This document shows, in pieces, positions 9,933 to 20,037 of a DNA stretch of 64,000 nucleotides. This DNA is from Nesterenkonia muleiensis (GTDB taxonomy: Bacteria; Actinomycetota; Actinomycetes; Actinomycetales; Micrococcaceae): contig NZ_QWLD01000038.1 in assembly GCF_003600155.1 (NCBI RefSeq), forward strand, positions 62,001 through 126,000. The letters run 5' to 3'. The notes under the pieces are model-generated. The model saw only the letters and a list, made by a program, of their open reading frames with translations. It had not been told where the DNA came from and did not search any database. How positions within the stretch are numbered: position 1 is the first letter of the stretch; the number at the start of each line of letters is the position of its first letter. The position numbers were made by a program, and so were the translations under genes.

Positions 9933-10010
9933 ATGATCTCGAAGCCAGATCACACACACTGCCACTGTCCTCAAACCCACAACGTGCCCGCTGTGATGGG
10001 TCGCCGCTAG
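9933..10010 (+). CDS. Possible 25-codon small ORF, His/Cys-rich
   Basis: An ATG at 9933 preceded by a strong GGGGGGAG ribosome site (about 6 nt spacing) opens a 25-residue frame containing [12 protein letters not shown]. It lies on the plus strand in the 210-base gap between rarA and the lipoprotein gene, both on the minus strand, and its end overlaps the lipoprotein gene end by 4 nt. The His/Cys cluster could bind metal or the frame could be a leader peptide, but nothing is regulated downstream on this strand. I do not recognise it, and it may be chance. Confidence 0.22.
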   Translation: MISKPDHTHCHCPQTHNVPAVMGRR

Positions 10011-10750
10011 CCGGAGCTGCTCTGCTCCCATGCCGGAGCGCATAGCTCGAAATTGTCGCCTGGGTCCCAGCTCATCAAGTCATCCCTGTCCTCGGGAGCT
10101 TCCCACTCCTCCGGAAGAACCCAACCGTCGGGCACTTCCCATTCGGCGCGCAGCTGGGACCGCTCCCACTCAGCGTCGTAGACATCCTGATCAGACATGC
10201 TAGGAGTACGCACCATCGAGCTGGTTTCGGGGCCTTCCCAGCAAGCATAGAAATCGCTGAACGTGTCCCAGGCGTAGACCTCGATGAAGTCAGGGTGGCA
10301 TTCCGGGTCCGGCAACGGTTCACCTTCGGCCCGATCCTGGGGCCACCCGGCAGGCTCATGGCCCTCATTCGCAGCGAGCTCGTCAGGATCCGAGCACTCG
10401 ATCAGCACCTCGTTCTCCGGGCAGAAAATGGCGAGATCGTCCTCGGTGAGCTGATCTCCCGGCATCACGTGAATGTTTTCCTGAGCAGCGACACAGTCGG
10501 GCATTTCCACGCCTTCGGCCAAGTGCTCCTCAGTCAGCAGCTCGGTATCGTCAGGCCCTATTTCGACGTAGTCAGGGTGGAATTCCGATTCGTCGGTTTC
10601 CTCATCAGCGTATTCGCTGAAATCCCTGGATTCTTCGACGGCAGCCGGGGCAGATTCTGCGTCGGCGTCGGCAGAAGAACAGCCGGAGGCCAGCAGTGCC
10701 AGAAGTGCGGCCGCAGAGGCGAGCGCCGTGGTGTTGCTTCGTAGTCCCAC
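10007..10750 (-). CDS. Putative acidic lipoprotein of unknown function
   Basis: The predicted 247-aa protein begins with a lipoprotein signal: a hydrophobic stretch ending LLASGC, with the lipidated Cys at residue 24, followed by a Ser/Ala/Glu-rich linker. The mature part is very acidic and Trp-rich, with several Cys (around residues 86, 110, 119, 152, 170, 238) that could form disulfides outside the cell. A short motif HPD[YF][VI]E occurs twice (about 58-63 and 153-158), hinting at an internal repeat. The start is GTG with AAGGGAA about 9 nt upstream. I do not recognise the family and assign no function. It lies between aspS and rarA on the same strand. Confidence 0.75.
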   Translation of the reverse strand: MGLRSNTTALASAAALLALLASGCSSADADAESAPAAVEESRDFSEYADEETDESEFHPDYVEIGPDDTELLTEEHLAEGVEMPDCVAAQENIHVMPGDQLTEDDLAIFCPENEVLIECSDPDELAANEGHEPAGWPQDRAEGEPLPDPECHPDFIEVYAWDTFSDFYACWEGPETSSMVRTPSMSDQDVYDAEWERSQLRAEWEVPDGWVLPEEWEAPEDRDDLMSWDPGDNFELCAPAWEQSSSG

Positions 10751-10918
10751 AGTGATGTATTCCCTTTACACGTGTTGAGCGTCCACATCCCCTATGTTGC
10801 CATGAAGCGCGGAGAGGGACACCCGTCACTGCTGGCACCGGCAGGCGTCGACCAGGTTTTGAGAACCCCGAGCCCGCCGAGGCCGTTCATCGTTTCGGTG
10901 GTGAGGCGATCCCCGCCA

Positions 10919-12706
10919 CTACACACCCGCCGCCTCAACGTGCCGCTTGGGCTCCGGTTTGGCGTCCACACCTGCTTCTTTGCGCTGCTGAGCAGTGATC
11001 TCGGCGGGCGCGGCCGTCAGCGGATCGTATCCAGCACCGGTCTTGGGAAAGGCAATGACCTCGCGGATGGAGTCTTCTCCGGCCAGCAGGGCCACGACCC
11101 GGTCCCAGCCGAAGGCGAAGCCGCCGTGCGGCGGGGCACCGTACTTGAAGGCATCCAGCAGGAAGCCGAACTTCTCCTGAGCGTCCTCCTCGGAGATGCC
11201 CATGACCTTGAATACCCGTTCCTGGACGTCCTGGCGGTGGATACGGATAGACCCTCCGCCGATCTCGTTGCCGTTGCAGACCAGGTCGTAGGCGTAGGCC
11301 AGCGCATCGCCGGGATTTTTGTCGAAGGTCTCCGCGTATTCCGGCTTCGGTGAGGTGAAGGCATGGTGCACCGCAGTCCAGGCCCCTGAGCCGACGGCAA
11401 CGTCGCCGGCGGCCTCGGCGTCGTCTGCGGACTCGAACATGGGGGCATCCACCACCCAGACAAAGGACCAGGAGCCGGGTTCGATGAGCCCCAGCCGTTC
11501 GGCGATCTCGTTGCGGGCAGCCCCCAATAGGGCGCGGGCGGCAGCCGGCGTGTCAGCGGCGAAGAAGATGCAGTCGCCAGGTGCGGCACCCACGGCCCGG
11601 GCCAATCCGGCCTTCTCCGCATCGGAGAGGTTTTTGGCCACCGGCCCGCCCAGCTCGCCGTCCTCCTGAACCAATACGTAGGCCAGACCTTTGGCGCCGC
11701 GCTGTTTGGCCCACTCCTGCCAAGCGTCCAGAGTGCGCCGAGGCTGGGAGGCGCCACCGGGCATCACTACCGCGCCCACATAAGGGGCCTTGAACACCCG
11801 GAACGGAGTGTCCTTGAAGTACTCAGTCAGCTCGGTCAGCTCCAGTCCGAAGCGCAGATCCGGCTTATCGGTGCCGTACTTCTCCATTGCCTCCCGGTAA
11901 GTGATATGCGGGATCGGGGTGTCAAGCTCGACATCAATGAGGCGCCAGAGACGGCGGACCAGTCCCTCCACCAGTGTGATGACATCCTCCTGCTCCACGA
12001 AGGAGGCCTCAATGTCCAGCTGGGTGAACTCCGGCTGGCGGTCTGCCCGGAAGTCCTCATCCCGGTAGCAGCGGGCCAGTTGGTAGTACTTCTCGATGCC
12101 GCCGACCTGCAACAGCTGCTTGAACAGCTGGGGGGACTGCGGCAGGGCGTACCAAGAGCCCGGAGCCAGACGTGCCGGCACCAGGAAGTCGCGGGCACCC
12201 TCAGGGGTGGACCGGGTCAGAGTGGGGGTCTCCACCTCGGTGTAGCCCTGCTCGTGAAGCACCTCCCGGGCCACCCGGTTGGCCTCCGAGCGCAGTATCA
12301 GGGCGTTTCGGGGAGCCTCGCGGCGAAGATCCAGGTAGCGGTGCCTCAGCCGGGCTTCCTCGCCGACCTCCACATGTTCGTCGATCTGGAAAGGAAGAGC
12401 GGCGGCGGTGCTGAGCACCTCCACGGCATCAGCGATGACCTCCACCTCGCCCGATGCCAGGTTCGGGTTCTCATTGCCCTCGGGACGGCGGTCCACGGAG
12501 CCGGTGACCTTCAGCACCCACTCGTTGCGCAACGGGTCGAAGTCTTCCTCATCGCGCACCACCACCTGGGCTACTCCGGCAGCGTCGCGCAGGTCGAGGA
12601 AGGCGACGCCCCCATGGTCCCGGCGGCGGGCCACCCATCCGGTGAGGGTCACGGTCTGGCCAATCAGCTCGGCGTTGATCTCGCCGGTGGTGTGGGTGCG
12701 GAGCAC
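10919..12706 (-). CDS. aspS: Aspartyl-tRNA synthetase
   Basis: A class II aminoacyl-tRNA synthetase. It has an N-terminal OB-fold anticodon-binding domain (about 1-105), motif 1 and the HRYLDLRRE segment (122-130), motif 2 around [13 protein letters not shown] (208-220) and motif 3 GWDRV near the C-terminus, with the bacterial GAD insertion between motifs 2 and 3. The length (595 aa) is that of a bacterial-type enzyme; in actinobacteria lacking AsnRS this form is often non-discriminating and works with GatCAB, but that cannot be decided here. GTG start with GAAGGA just upstream. It lies 10 nt after hisS on the same strand, so the two are probably co-transcribed. Confidence 0.96.
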   Translation of the reverse strand: MLRTHTTGEINAELIGQTVTLTGWVARRRDHGGVAFLDLRDAAGVAQVVVRDEEDFDPLRNEWVLKVTGSVDRRPEGNENPNLASGEVEVIADAVEVLSTAAALPFQIDEHVEVGEEARLRHRYLDLRREAPRNALILRSEANRVAREVLHEQGYTEVETPTLTRSTPEGARDFLVPARLAPGSWYALPQSPQLFKQLLQVGGIEKYYQLARCYRDEDFRADRQPEFTQLDIEASFVEQEDVITLVEGLVRRLWRLIDVELDTPIPHITYREAMEKYGTDKPDLRFGLELTELTEYFKDTPFRVFKAPYVGAVVMPGGASQPRRTLDAWQEWAKQRGAKGLAYVLVQEDGELGGPVAKNLSDAEKAGLARAVGAAPGDCIFFAADTPAAARALLGAARNEIAERLGLIEPGSWSFVWVVDAPMFESADDAEAAGDVAVGSGAWTAVHHAFTSPKPEYAETFDKNPGDALAYAYDLVCNGNEIGGGSIRIHRQDVQERVFKVMGISEEDAQEKFGFLLDAFKYGAPPHGGFAFGWDRVVALLAGEDSIREVIAFPKTGAGYDPLTAAPAEITAQQRKEAGVDAKPEPKRHVEAAGV

Positions 12707-12716
12707 GGTGTCCTTC

Positions 12717-14066
12717 CTAGCTTTCTGCGGTCTTGCGAATAATCTGAGGGACCAGTTCTTCAGCCGGCGGAGTCCAGCTGTCCGGTTCCGCGGGGGTCTG
12801 CTCGCCGGAGCGGATGTCCTTGACCTCGTGGTGGCCCACGGAGTCAGTGAACCACACGAAAGGGATGCCGCGCTTATCGGCGTACTTGATCTGCTTGCCG
12901 AACTTCTCCGCGCCCAGTGCGACCTCGGTGCTGATGCCCCGGGCCCTCAGCTGATCGGCAACATCCTGGGCCCGGGTCCAGTCCTCATCTGAGCGCAGGG
13001 TGACATACACAGCGGTGGGCACCGAGCGCGACGCCGCCAGCTCCCCGGAGTCCAGCAGGGCTGAGAGAAGCCGGGTCACCCCGATCGAGAGCCCGACGCC
13101 GGGAAAAACCTGCTTGCCCTTGGACGCCAGAGACTCATAGCGTCCGCCGGAGCAGATTGAACCGAGATCTTCGTGCCCGGTGAGCACCGTCTCGATCACG
13201 GTACCGGTGTAGTAGTCCAGCCCCCGGGCGATCGAGAGGTCAGCCTCAGCCCGGCCGGGTGTTCTGGCCCTGAGCTCGTTCAGGACCTCGGTGAGTTCGG
13301 CGAGGCCTTCCTCCAGAAGAGAGGTGTCAGCGTCGTCGTACTCGATCAGTGCCCGGACCTGGTCAGCGAAAGAGGCATCCGCTGTGCGGATATGGGCCAG
13401 GCCCAAGGACTTATCAGCCTGCTCCTGCGTGGCACCGGCGGTCTCCGCCAGCTCCCGCGCCACCCGTGCCGGGCCGATCTTCTCCAGCTTGTCCACTGCG
13501 CGCAGCACCGCGGCGGTGTCGGCGATGCCGATGGCCCGGTAGAACCCTTCGGAGAGTTTGCGATTGTTCACCCGCAGGGTGAACTCGCCGATCTGCAGGG
13601 CATCCAGGGCGCGGGCCATCACTACCGCGATCTCCACATCGCTGCGGGTCGGCAGGGTGCCCTCGCCGACGATGTCGATATCGGCCTGGGTGAACTCGCG
13701 GAACCGGCCCGCCTGGGGCCGCTCACCGCGCCACACCTTCTGGATCTGATAGCGGCGGTAGGGGAAAGCGAGGTGTCCGGAATTCTCGGTCACGTAGCGT
13801 GCGAACGGCACCGTGTTGTCAAAGCGCAGGGCCAGCTTGGCGTCTTTCCCGCCGGCCTCCTCCTGGAGGCGGGAGATGGCATAGATCTCCTTGTCGATCT
13901 CACCCTTCTGAAGCAGCGTGTTCACCGTCTCCACCGCACGGGTCTCCAGGGAGCCGTAGCCGTGAGCCTCGAACACCTCGCGCAGAGTGTCAAGCACATG
14001 CAGCTCCACCAAGCGCTCGGCTGGAAGCAGCTCGATGTAGCCGGAGAGAGAGGCCTTGCGTGCCAT
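12717..14066 (-). CDS. hisS: Histidyl-tRNA synthetase
   Basis: A class II synthetase that charges tRNA-His. It begins with the usual [12 protein letters not shown]-type motif 1 region, has motif 2 ([18 protein letters not shown]) and the HisA/HisB boxes including ARGLDYYTG, and ends in an anticodon-binding domain (about 345-449). The length (449 aa) is normal. ATG at 14066 has GGAG about 11 nt upstream on this strand. It is the first gene of hisS-aspS and is divergent from the DUF349 gene across a 98-base gap that must hold both promoters. Confidence 0.96.
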   Translation of the reverse strand: MARKASLSGYIELLPAERLVELHVLDTLREVFEAHGYGSLETRAVETVNTLLQKGEIDKEIYAISRLQEEAGGKDAKLALRFDNTVPFARYVTENSGHLAFPYRRYQIQKVWRGERPQAGRFREFTQADIDIVGEGTLPTRSDVEIAVVMARALDALQIGEFTLRVNNRKLSEGFYRAIGIADTAAVLRAVDKLEKIGPARVARELAETAGATQEQADKSLGLAHIRTADASFADQVRALIEYDDADTSLLEEGLAELTEVLNELRARTPGRAEADLSIARGLDYYTGTVIETVLTGHEDLGSICSGGRYESLASKGKQVFPGVGLSIGVTRLLSALLDSGELAASRSVPTAVYVTLRSDEDWTRAQDVADQLRARGISTEVALGAEKFGKQIKYADKRGIPFVWFTDSVGHHEVKDIRSGEQTPAEPDSWTPPAEELVPQIIRKTAES

Positions 14067-14151
14067 GGGTGCTCAACGCTCCTTCGGTGATGGTGCGGCT
14101 TGTGAAACCACACCATCATACGGGGATGGCGCAGAGTTGGACGTCGCACGG

Positions 14152-14157
14152 TAATCT
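14152..14157 (+). promoter_or_regulatory. Putative -10 element of the DUF349 gene (leaderless)
   Basis: TAATCT lies 7 nt before the ATG at 14165, and no good ribosome site is present. This suggests a transcript that begins at or near the start codon. Confidence 0.4.
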
Positions 14158-14164
14158 GGAATGC

Positions 14165-15451
14165 ATGAGTCCTGCTATCAAGCCGAACTATCACCAGACT
14201 TCTCTGGACGAGGTCCGCGACCGTGTCCGTGTGGACGAGGAGGGCCACGTCTACGTGGTGCCCGATGAGACCGGTGGTGAAGAGGGCTATGTGGGTCAGT
14301 TCTCCGCCGGCGACGCCGAGGCCGCGCTGCAATATTTCGTCCGCAAGTTCGACGACCTCTACAACCGAGCTCTGCTGCTCCGCGCGCGGGTGGCTACACA
14401 GGCGGACTCCTCGGGATCGCTGCGCTCCAGCCACAGCTCGCTGCAGAAGGAGCTCGCCGTGGGGACATGGGTCGGCGACACCGAGGGCCTGGCACGGGTC
14501 TTGGATGAGATCTCCACCAGCATCGACGGTGTCAGCGCCGAGGAGAAGAAGCAGAATGAACAGGCGGTCGCGGCCAAGATCGCCGAGCGTGAAGAGATCG
14601 TCCGGGCAGCGGAGGAGCTCGCGGCCGCTGATTCGGCAGCGCAGCATTGGAAATCGGCCCAAGAGCAGATGAATGCACTGTTCGAACAGTGGAAGTCACA
14701 GCAGCGGACCCCGCCCAGGCTGTCGAAGTCCCAGGAAGACCCGCTCTGGAAGCGGTTCCGTGAAGCTCGCAGCACCTTTGAACGCAGTCGTAAGGCCTTC
14801 TTCGTCCGTCGTGACAAGGAAGCGGCTGAGATCAAGAAGGCTAAGGAGGAGCTCATCGTCGAGGCGGAGAAGCTCCAGGGATCCACTGAGTTTGGCCCGA
14901 CCACCAAGGCCTACCACCGCCTGATGGACCGTTGGAAAGCGTTGGGCCGGGGGCCGCGCAAGACAGAGGATGCACAATGGGCCAGATTCCGGGCCGCCCA
15001 GGATGTCTTCTTCTCAGCACGCGATCAGGCCAATGCGAAGATCGACGCCGAATATGCTGAGAATCTGAAGAAGAAGGAGGATATCCTCGGCAAGCTCCGT
15101 GAGCTGATGCCCTTCACCAAGCCGCAGGCAGTGCGGGACCGGTATCTCAAGCTGCTCGACGAGTTCGAGAATGCCGGCAAAGTGCCGCGTGCTGACATCA
15201 AACGCGTCGAGCGAGCCATCAACGAGGTGCAGGACGCCTTCCGGGAAGCCGAGGGAGCCACACGCAGTCCACGCGAATCCGCGCGCAACGAACGGCAGTC
15301 AGACATGATCTCCCAGTTGGAGGACACCATCTCTGAGCTGGAGCATCAGCGGGCTGAGGCCGAGTCAGCCGGTGACGGCAAGCGCGTCAGTGAGGCTGAA
15401 GAGGCTTTGGCGGCGCGCCGCAGCTGGCTTCAGATGCTCACATCGAGCTGA
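14165..15451 (+). CDS. DUF349 repeat protein of unknown function
   Basis: A 428-aa cytoplasmic protein, highly charged and mostly helical, with repeated DUF349-type units (each with a WKxLGRxPRxxxxxxWxRFRxA-like signature, seen near residues 175-215 and 255-290) and coiled-coil-prone Glu/Lys-rich stretches to the C-terminus. Such proteins occur throughout actinobacteria beside translation and recombination genes; their function is not established. The frame is open upstream to 13799, over hisS, but the ATG at 14165 begins the conserved protein. The gene is divergent from hisS and 90 nt upstream of mltG. Confidence 0.85.
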   Translation: MSPAIKPNYHQTSLDEVRDRVRVDEEGHVYVVPDETGGEEGYVGQFSAGDAEAALQYFVRKFDDLYNRALLLRARVATQADSSGSLRSSHSSLQKELAVGTWVGDTEGLARVLDEISTSIDGVSAEEKKQNEQAVAAKIAEREEIVRAAEELAAADSAAQHWKSAQEQMNALFEQWKSQQRTPPRLSKSQEDPLWKRFREARSTFERSRKAFFVRRDKEAAEIKKAKEELIVEAEKLQGSTEFGPTTKAYHRLMDRWKALGRGPRKTEDAQWARFRAAQDVFFSARDQANAKIDAEYAENLKKKEDILGKLRELMPFTKPQAVRDRYLKLLDEFENAGKVPRADIKRVERAINEVQDAFREAEGATRSPRESARNERQSDMISQLEDTISELEHQRAEAESAGDGKRVSEAEEALAARRSWLQMLTSS

Positions 15452-15541
15452 GATAACAGATGCATTACAATCGTGAGGTCTGAACACTAGTTTTGGGTCC
15501 AGAGACCTGTCCTGCCGTCTATTTGCCCTGCGAGGAACTGC

Positions 15542-17341
15542 GTGAGCGATGAAAACCCCCCTGAGATGGGGTCTCGGCGGCGCCGTCGGGAGATTCGCGA
15601 AGCTCGTGAGAGAGAGCGTGCTGCGCAGCGCGAACGTGAGTCGGCAGTTCGCAGACTGAGCAATGCGTCCACTGCCGAGACCGACTCAGGCGGGCACCAG
15701 GAGGATTCTCCAGCCACACCTGATGTCTTCGACCAGGAGACGACCACGCCGAAGGACCAGCGGCGCAGATCCCAGCCAAGCGGTGCGGAAGGATTCGTCT
15801 CCCGTCGCGAACGGCGCAGAAGGCAGGCCCAGCGGAACCAGCCGGCTGAGCAGCCCCCGGCTTCGGCGCCTGAACCTGCCGACGCCGAGCCTGCGCCGCA
15901 GACAGAAGAGCCGGCCCCAGTCACCCCCTCCTCGCCGTCGACTCCCTTCGAAGACGTGGTGGCCCCCCGCTCAGCGGAATCTCCCGAGACAAGTCATTCG
16001 GAGCCGATCTATCAGGACGAGCATCATCAGGACCCTCAGCCTGAGTATGAAGAGTTGGGGTGGCACGAGGCATACGACGAAGAACATTTTGACCATGACG
16101 ACGACGGCGCCCCAGTTTTGGTCGGCGTCTCCGGCTACGGGCGCGGATACCAGACCGTAGCCCCGGTGGAGGGGCGAGTCGACCTCGATGTGTTGAAGAA
16201 GCGCAAGGCCAAGCGCCGCCGCCGCAACATCACCCTGACCTTCGCCCTGCTGGGCTTCGCCGCACTGATGATCGCCTTCGTGATGATCCTCCAGTCGCTG
16301 CTGGGCGAGCGGGGCGTTGATGATTATGAGACTGTTGCAGGCGAGGAGGTCGAATTCGAGATCTTCCCGGAAGAGGGCCTCGCCTCGGTTCAGAATCGCT
16401 TGGTAGATGAGGGGATCATCGCCAGCAGCGATGCTTTCCAGGAGGCCCTGCAGAACTACGAGGGCGACACCACTCATCACGCTGATACCTACCAGATGCG
16501 TGAACAGATGCCGGCCGAAGACGCCCTGGCCGTGCTCCTTGAAGGAGGAGCGCAGGTCGACTACATCAATATCACCGCCGGCGAACGCCTTGAGGACGCC
16601 CTTGACGCCATCGCCAGCGGAACACAGGTATCGCTGGAAGAACTCCAGGAGCTGAACCAGAACCCTCAGCAGTTCGGTCTCCCGGAGGAGGCTGAGAACC
16701 TGGAGGGCTTCCTGGCTCCCGGGGAATACAGGCCGCCGGTGGATGCCACTGCCGAAGACGTCATCGACTTGGTGGTCGCCCCCACTTTCGAGCTGTTGGA
16801 CGAGGCAGAGGTGTCTGAAGAGGACCGCTGGGAGGTCATGATAGTCGCCTCACTGATCACCGCAGAGGCCAACAACATCATCAGCGAAGAACGTCCCCGT
16901 GAGGAACGCATGGAGGACTACCGGACTATGGCCGGTGCCATTGAGAACCGGATCCAGAACCCTGAGCACGACGAGATCGGCGGCCTGCTGCAGATCGATG
17001 CCGCCGTCAACTACGGTCTGGACCTCTCAGGCGAACTGCACTTCCCGGAGGAGGAGCGGTTCAACCCTGACAATGAGTACAACACCTACGTGTATGAGGG
17101 CCTGCCGCCCGGGCCCATTTCGGCACCTATCCCGGACACTATCGCAGCGGCAGCGGATCCGGCCGACACCGACGCCTACTACTGGGTCACTGTCAATCCG
17201 GCAACCGGCGAGACCCGGTTCAACACGACACTGGCAGCCCACGAGGAAGACACACAGGAGTTCCTGCAGTTCTGCCAGGAGAACGAGGGCGCTTGCGGCG
17301 AGGGGGATGTTGAATCCGCCGAGGAGGAGCTTGAGGGATGA
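15542..17341 (+). CDS. mltG: Endolytic murein transglycosylase (MltG/YceG family)
   Basis: A membrane-anchored lytic transglycosylase that cuts nascent peptidoglycan strands. The protein has a long cytoplasmic Pro/Glu/Ser-rich N-terminus (1-225), one transmembrane helix (about 228-250), a LysM-like region and the YceG catalytic domain. The likely catalytic Glu is E442 in the TAEAN motif, followed by AIENRIQNP and LLQIDAAVNYG, which match the family. The GTG start at 15542 is supported by GAGGA about 7 nt upstream. Its stop overlaps aroE by 4 nt, so it leads the aro genes. In many actinobacteria alaS and ruvX precede mltG; here a DUF349 gene does. Confidence 0.93.
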   Translation: MSDENPPEMGSRRRRREIREARERERAAQRERESAVRRLSNASTAETDSGGHQEDSPATPDVFDQETTTPKDQRRRSQPSGAEGFVSRRERRRRQAQRNQPAEQPPASAPEPADAEPAPQTEEPAPVTPSSPSTPFEDVVAPRSAESPETSHSEPIYQDEHHQDPQPEYEELGWHEAYDEEHFDHDDDGAPVLVGVSGYGRGYQTVAPVEGRVDLDVLKKRKAKRRRRNITLTFALLGFAALMIAFVMILQSLLGERGVDDYETVAGEEVEFEIFPEEGLASVQNRLVDEGIIASSDAFQEALQNYEGDTTHHADTYQMREQMPAEDALAVLLEGGAQVDYINITAGERLEDALDAIASGTQVSLEELQELNQNPQQFGLPEEAENLEGFLAPGEYRPPVDATAEDVIDLVVAPTFELLDEAEVSEEDRWEVMIVASLITAEANNIISEERPREERMEDYRTMAGAIENRIQNPEHDEIGGLLQIDAAVNYGLDLSGELHFPEEERFNPDNEYNTYVYEGLPPGPISAPIPDTIAAAADPADTDAYYWVTVNPATGETRFNTTLAAHEEDTQEFLQFCQENEGACGEGDVESAEEELEG

Positions 17342-18261
17342 CTGCTGCGCCGGGGCGTGCTGCGGTGCTCGGTTCTCCGATCAGTCACTCCAAGTCCCCT
17401 CAGCTGCATGGTGCCGCCTATGAGCACCTCGGTCTGGACATCGCCTATTCACGGATAGAGTTGGGCGAGACCGCTGTGGAGCAGTTCCTCGCCGGTGAGG
17501 GAAGCAAGCAAGGGTGGCTGGGCTGGTCGGTGACGATGCCGCTGAAGGCGGTCATGGTCCCGCAGATGACCACGGTCTCACCCAGGGTGCAGACCCTGGG
17601 CGTGCTCAACACCGTGGTGATCGCCGAAGACCCTGCCGGTGGCCGCACGCTGCACGGCGAGAACACCGACGTCGACGGCATCGTCACAGCGCTGCGTGAG
17701 CAGGGTGTGACCCGGGACGAACCTGCCGCAGGCACATGTGCCGTACTCGGGGCCGGAGGAACCGCAGCCGCAGCACTGGCTGCGGCCGCCGAGCTGAACG
17801 TCGCTGAAGTCTTCGTCTATGCACGCAGCCTGGAGCGGGCCGCCGCGGCGCGTCCGCTTGCGGCTCGGCTCGGCCTGCCCCTGACCCTGCGTCCCCTGGC
17901 AGCCCTCGGTGAAGATATCAGCGCCGGCCTGCTGAAGGTGGTGATCTCCACACTGCCCCCGCATGCGGCTGACCCCCTGGCGAAGCAGCTGCCGGACAAG
18001 AGTGCTGCACGCCCTGTGCTGCTGGATGTTGCCTATGACCCTTGGCCCTCAGCGATCGCGCACGAGTGGGCCCGGCGCGGCTGGCCAGTGACCAGCGGGC
18101 TGGAGATGCTGCTGCACCAAGCAGTCCGCCAGGTGGAGCTGTTCACAGAGAGGACCCACAACCCTGCTGCGGTCCAGAATGCGGCGGATCGCTCCCTGAT
18201 GGTGCAGAGAATGCGCGCAGCGGTCGGACTCCCTGCAGTGGCCGGGGCCTCCGAACGATAG
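17338..18261 (+). CDS. aroE: Shikimate dehydrogenase
   Basis: Reduces 3-dehydroshikimate to shikimate with NADPH. The substrate motif SPISHSKSP is at the N-terminus, the catalytic Lys is K70 in VTMPLK, NTDVDG follows, and the nucleotide-binding loop GAGGTAAAA starts the second domain. At 307 aa it is slightly longer than E. coli AroE (272), as is common in actinobacteria. The start overlaps the mltG stop (ATGA). aroC begins 10 nt after the stop. Confidence 0.94.
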   Translation: MTAAPGRAAVLGSPISHSKSPQLHGAAYEHLGLDIAYSRIELGETAVEQFLAGEGSKQGWLGWSVTMPLKAVMVPQMTTVSPRVQTLGVLNTVVIAEDPAGGRTLHGENTDVDGIVTALREQGVTRDEPAAGTCAVLGAGGTAAAALAAAAELNVAEVFVYARSLERAAAARPLAARLGLPLTLRPLAALGEDISAGLLKVVISTLPPHAADPLAKQLPDKSAARPVLLDVAYDPWPSAIAHEWARRGWPVTSGLEMLLHQAVRQVELFTERTHNPAAVQNAADRSLMVQRMRAAVGLPAVAGASER

Positions 18262-18264
18262 GAT
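18259..18264 (+). promoter_or_regulatory. Putative internal -10 element before aroC
   Basis: TAGGAT includes the aroE stop codon and lies 7 nt before the ATG at 18272. It fits the TANNNT pattern seen at other leaderless-looking starts here. GGA in the same sequence could equally act as a weak ribosome site, so an internal promoter is only a possibility. Confidence 0.25.
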
Positions 18265-18271
18265 GAACTCC

Positions 18272-19519
18272 ATGTTGCGCTGGCTCACCTCCGGAGAATC
18301 TCATGGAAAATCCCTTGTCGGCATTATCGAGGGACTACCTGCCGGGATCGAACTGACCACCGGCCACGTTCAAGCTGCACTGGCCCGCCGCCGTCTCGGC
18401 TACGGCCGGGGGGCCCGGATGAAGTTCGAGCAGGACCAGGTGCAGCTGCTCGGCGGTGTCCGCCACGGGCTGACCATCGGCGGACCGTTGGCTATAGAGA
18501 TCGCCAACACCGAATGGCCCAAATGGGAAAAGGTGATGTCAGCTAACCCGGTGGAGGCTGAAGAGCTGGAGGGCCTGGCACGCAACGCGCCGCTGACCAG
18601 GCCACGCCCCGGACATGCGGACTACACCGGAATGCAGAAATACGGTTTCAGCGAAGCCCGGCCAGTGCTTGAACGGGCTTCGGCCCGGGAGACTGCCGCC
18701 CGGGTGGCGCTGGGCACTGCTGCCCATCAGCTGCTGAACGCTCTGGGCATCACCACGGTGTCGCATACGGTGGCGGTGGGCCCTGTCTCTTCGCCGGAAG
18801 AGGCCCCGGTTCCGGCAGCCTCCGATGTCGAGGCTTTGGACAAGGATCCGCTGCGCTGCTTCGACTCCGGAACGTCGCAGGCCATGGTCGCTGAGGTGGA
18901 TGCCGCCCATAAGGCGGGGGAGACCCTGGGAGGAGTCGTCGAGGTCGTTGTCGATGGCCTCCCGCCGGGCATCGGCAGTTACGTGCACTGGGACCGCAGG
19001 CTGGATGCACGGCTGGCCGGAGCGCTGATGGGCATCCAGGCGATCAAAGGCGTGGAGGTCGGTGACGGATTCCGCACGGCCGCTCGCCGCGGCTCACAGG
19101 CCCATGACGAGATCGAACGCGCTGAGGACGGCACAGTGCTCCGCTTCACCAACCGGGCTGGCGGCATCGAAGGAGGCATGAGCATCGGCGACACGCTCAG
19201 GGTCCGTGCCGCGATGAAGCCGATCGCTACTGTCCCGCGGGCGCTGCGTACGGTGGACGTGGCCAGTGGTGAGTCCACCACCGCCCACCACCAGCGCAGC
19301 GATGTCTGTGCGGTGCCAGCCGCTGGGGTGGTGGCTGAAGCGATGGTGCAGCTGGTCATCGCCCAGGCAGTGCTGGAGAAGTTCGGCGGTGACAGCCTCG
19401 CTGAGGTCTCTCGCAACCTGCGCTCCTATCTGGAGGCGCTTCCTGATCTCGGCACCGACCCAGAGGCAGCCGGTCACGACGGCGATCCGCTTCAGGCGCC
19501 TGCTGCGATGCAGTCCTGA
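18272..19519 (+). CDS. aroC: Chorismate synthase
   Basis: Converts EPSP to chorismate, the last step of the shikimate pathway, using reduced FMN. Family signatures are present: [12 protein letters not shown] at the start, [19 protein letters not shown], and the C-terminal [19 protein letters not shown]. Two in-frame ATGs exist. I chose 18272 (415 aa) because [12 protein letters not shown] is the family's standard N-terminus and GGA lies 8 nt upstream; the ATG at 18263 would add only MNS. The stop overlaps aroK by one base. Confidence 0.95.
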   Translation: MLRWLTSGESHGKSLVGIIEGLPAGIELTTGHVQAALARRRLGYGRGARMKFEQDQVQLLGGVRHGLTIGGPLAIEIANTEWPKWEKVMSANPVEAEELEGLARNAPLTRPRPGHADYTGMQKYGFSEARPVLERASARETAARVALGTAAHQLLNALGITTVSHTVAVGPVSSPEEAPVPAASDVEALDKDPLRCFDSGTSQAMVAEVDAAHKAGETLGGVVEVVVDGLPPGIGSYVHWDRRLDARLAGALMGIQAIKGVEVGDGFRTAARRGSQAHDEIERAEDGTVLRFTNRAGGIEGGMSIGDTLRVRAAMKPIATVPRALRTVDVASGESTTAHHQRSDVCAVPAAGVVAEAMVQLVIAQAVLEKFGGDSLAEVSRNLRSYLEALPDLGTDPEAAGHDGDPLQAPAAMQS

Positions 19520-20037
19520 TGACCAACATCGTGCTGATCGGGCCCATGGGGTCTGGAAAATCTACCGTGGGGGCAGCGCTTGCCCGCAGACTGGGCCGGC
19601 CCCATGTTGATACGGACCACTTCTTTGTGGCCCGCCACGGCCCCATCCCTCAGTACTTCACCGCCCACGGGGAGCAGGCTTTCCGTGCTGAGGAGGAACG
19701 CATCGTCACCGAGCTGCTCGATTCGCCACGTCCCTCAGTGATCAGTCTGGGCGGGGGCTCGGTCGGCTCCGAGACCGTCCGCAGGCTGTTGGAGAAGGAG
19801 CTGGTGGTCATGCTGGAGGTGACTTCTGCTCAGGCTGAGGCCAGGATCGGCGACGCCGTGACCCGGCCGATGCTCACCGCAGGAACTGAGGATCCACCCA
19901 TCGAACGCTGGCGGCGCATCTATGCGGAGCGTGAACCGCTCTACCGGCAGTGCGCAGACTTTGTGGTCAGCGCCGCCGAGATGACCATCGAAGATCGAGT
20001 CGATACCATCATTGAGGCTATGAGGAGACAACGTTGA
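19519..20037 (+). CDS. aroK: Shikimate kinase
   Basis: Phosphorylates shikimate at the 3-OH using ATP. It is a small P-loop kinase of 172 aa with Walker A GPMGSGKS (8-15), the shikimate-binding DTD motif, and GGGSV before the lid region. The ATG shares a base with the aroC stop, and its own stop overlaps the TTG start of aroB. The tight chain aroE-aroC-aroK-aroB implies one transcript with coupled translation. Confidence 0.93.
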   Translation: MTNIVLIGPMGSGKSTVGAALARRLGRPHVDTDHFFVARHGPIPQYFTAHGEQAFRAEEERIVTELLDSPRPSVISLGGGSVGSETVRRLLEKELVVMLEVTSAQAEARIGDAVTRPMLTAGTEDPPIERWRRIYAEREPLYRQCADFVVSAAEMTIEDRVDTIIEAMRRQR

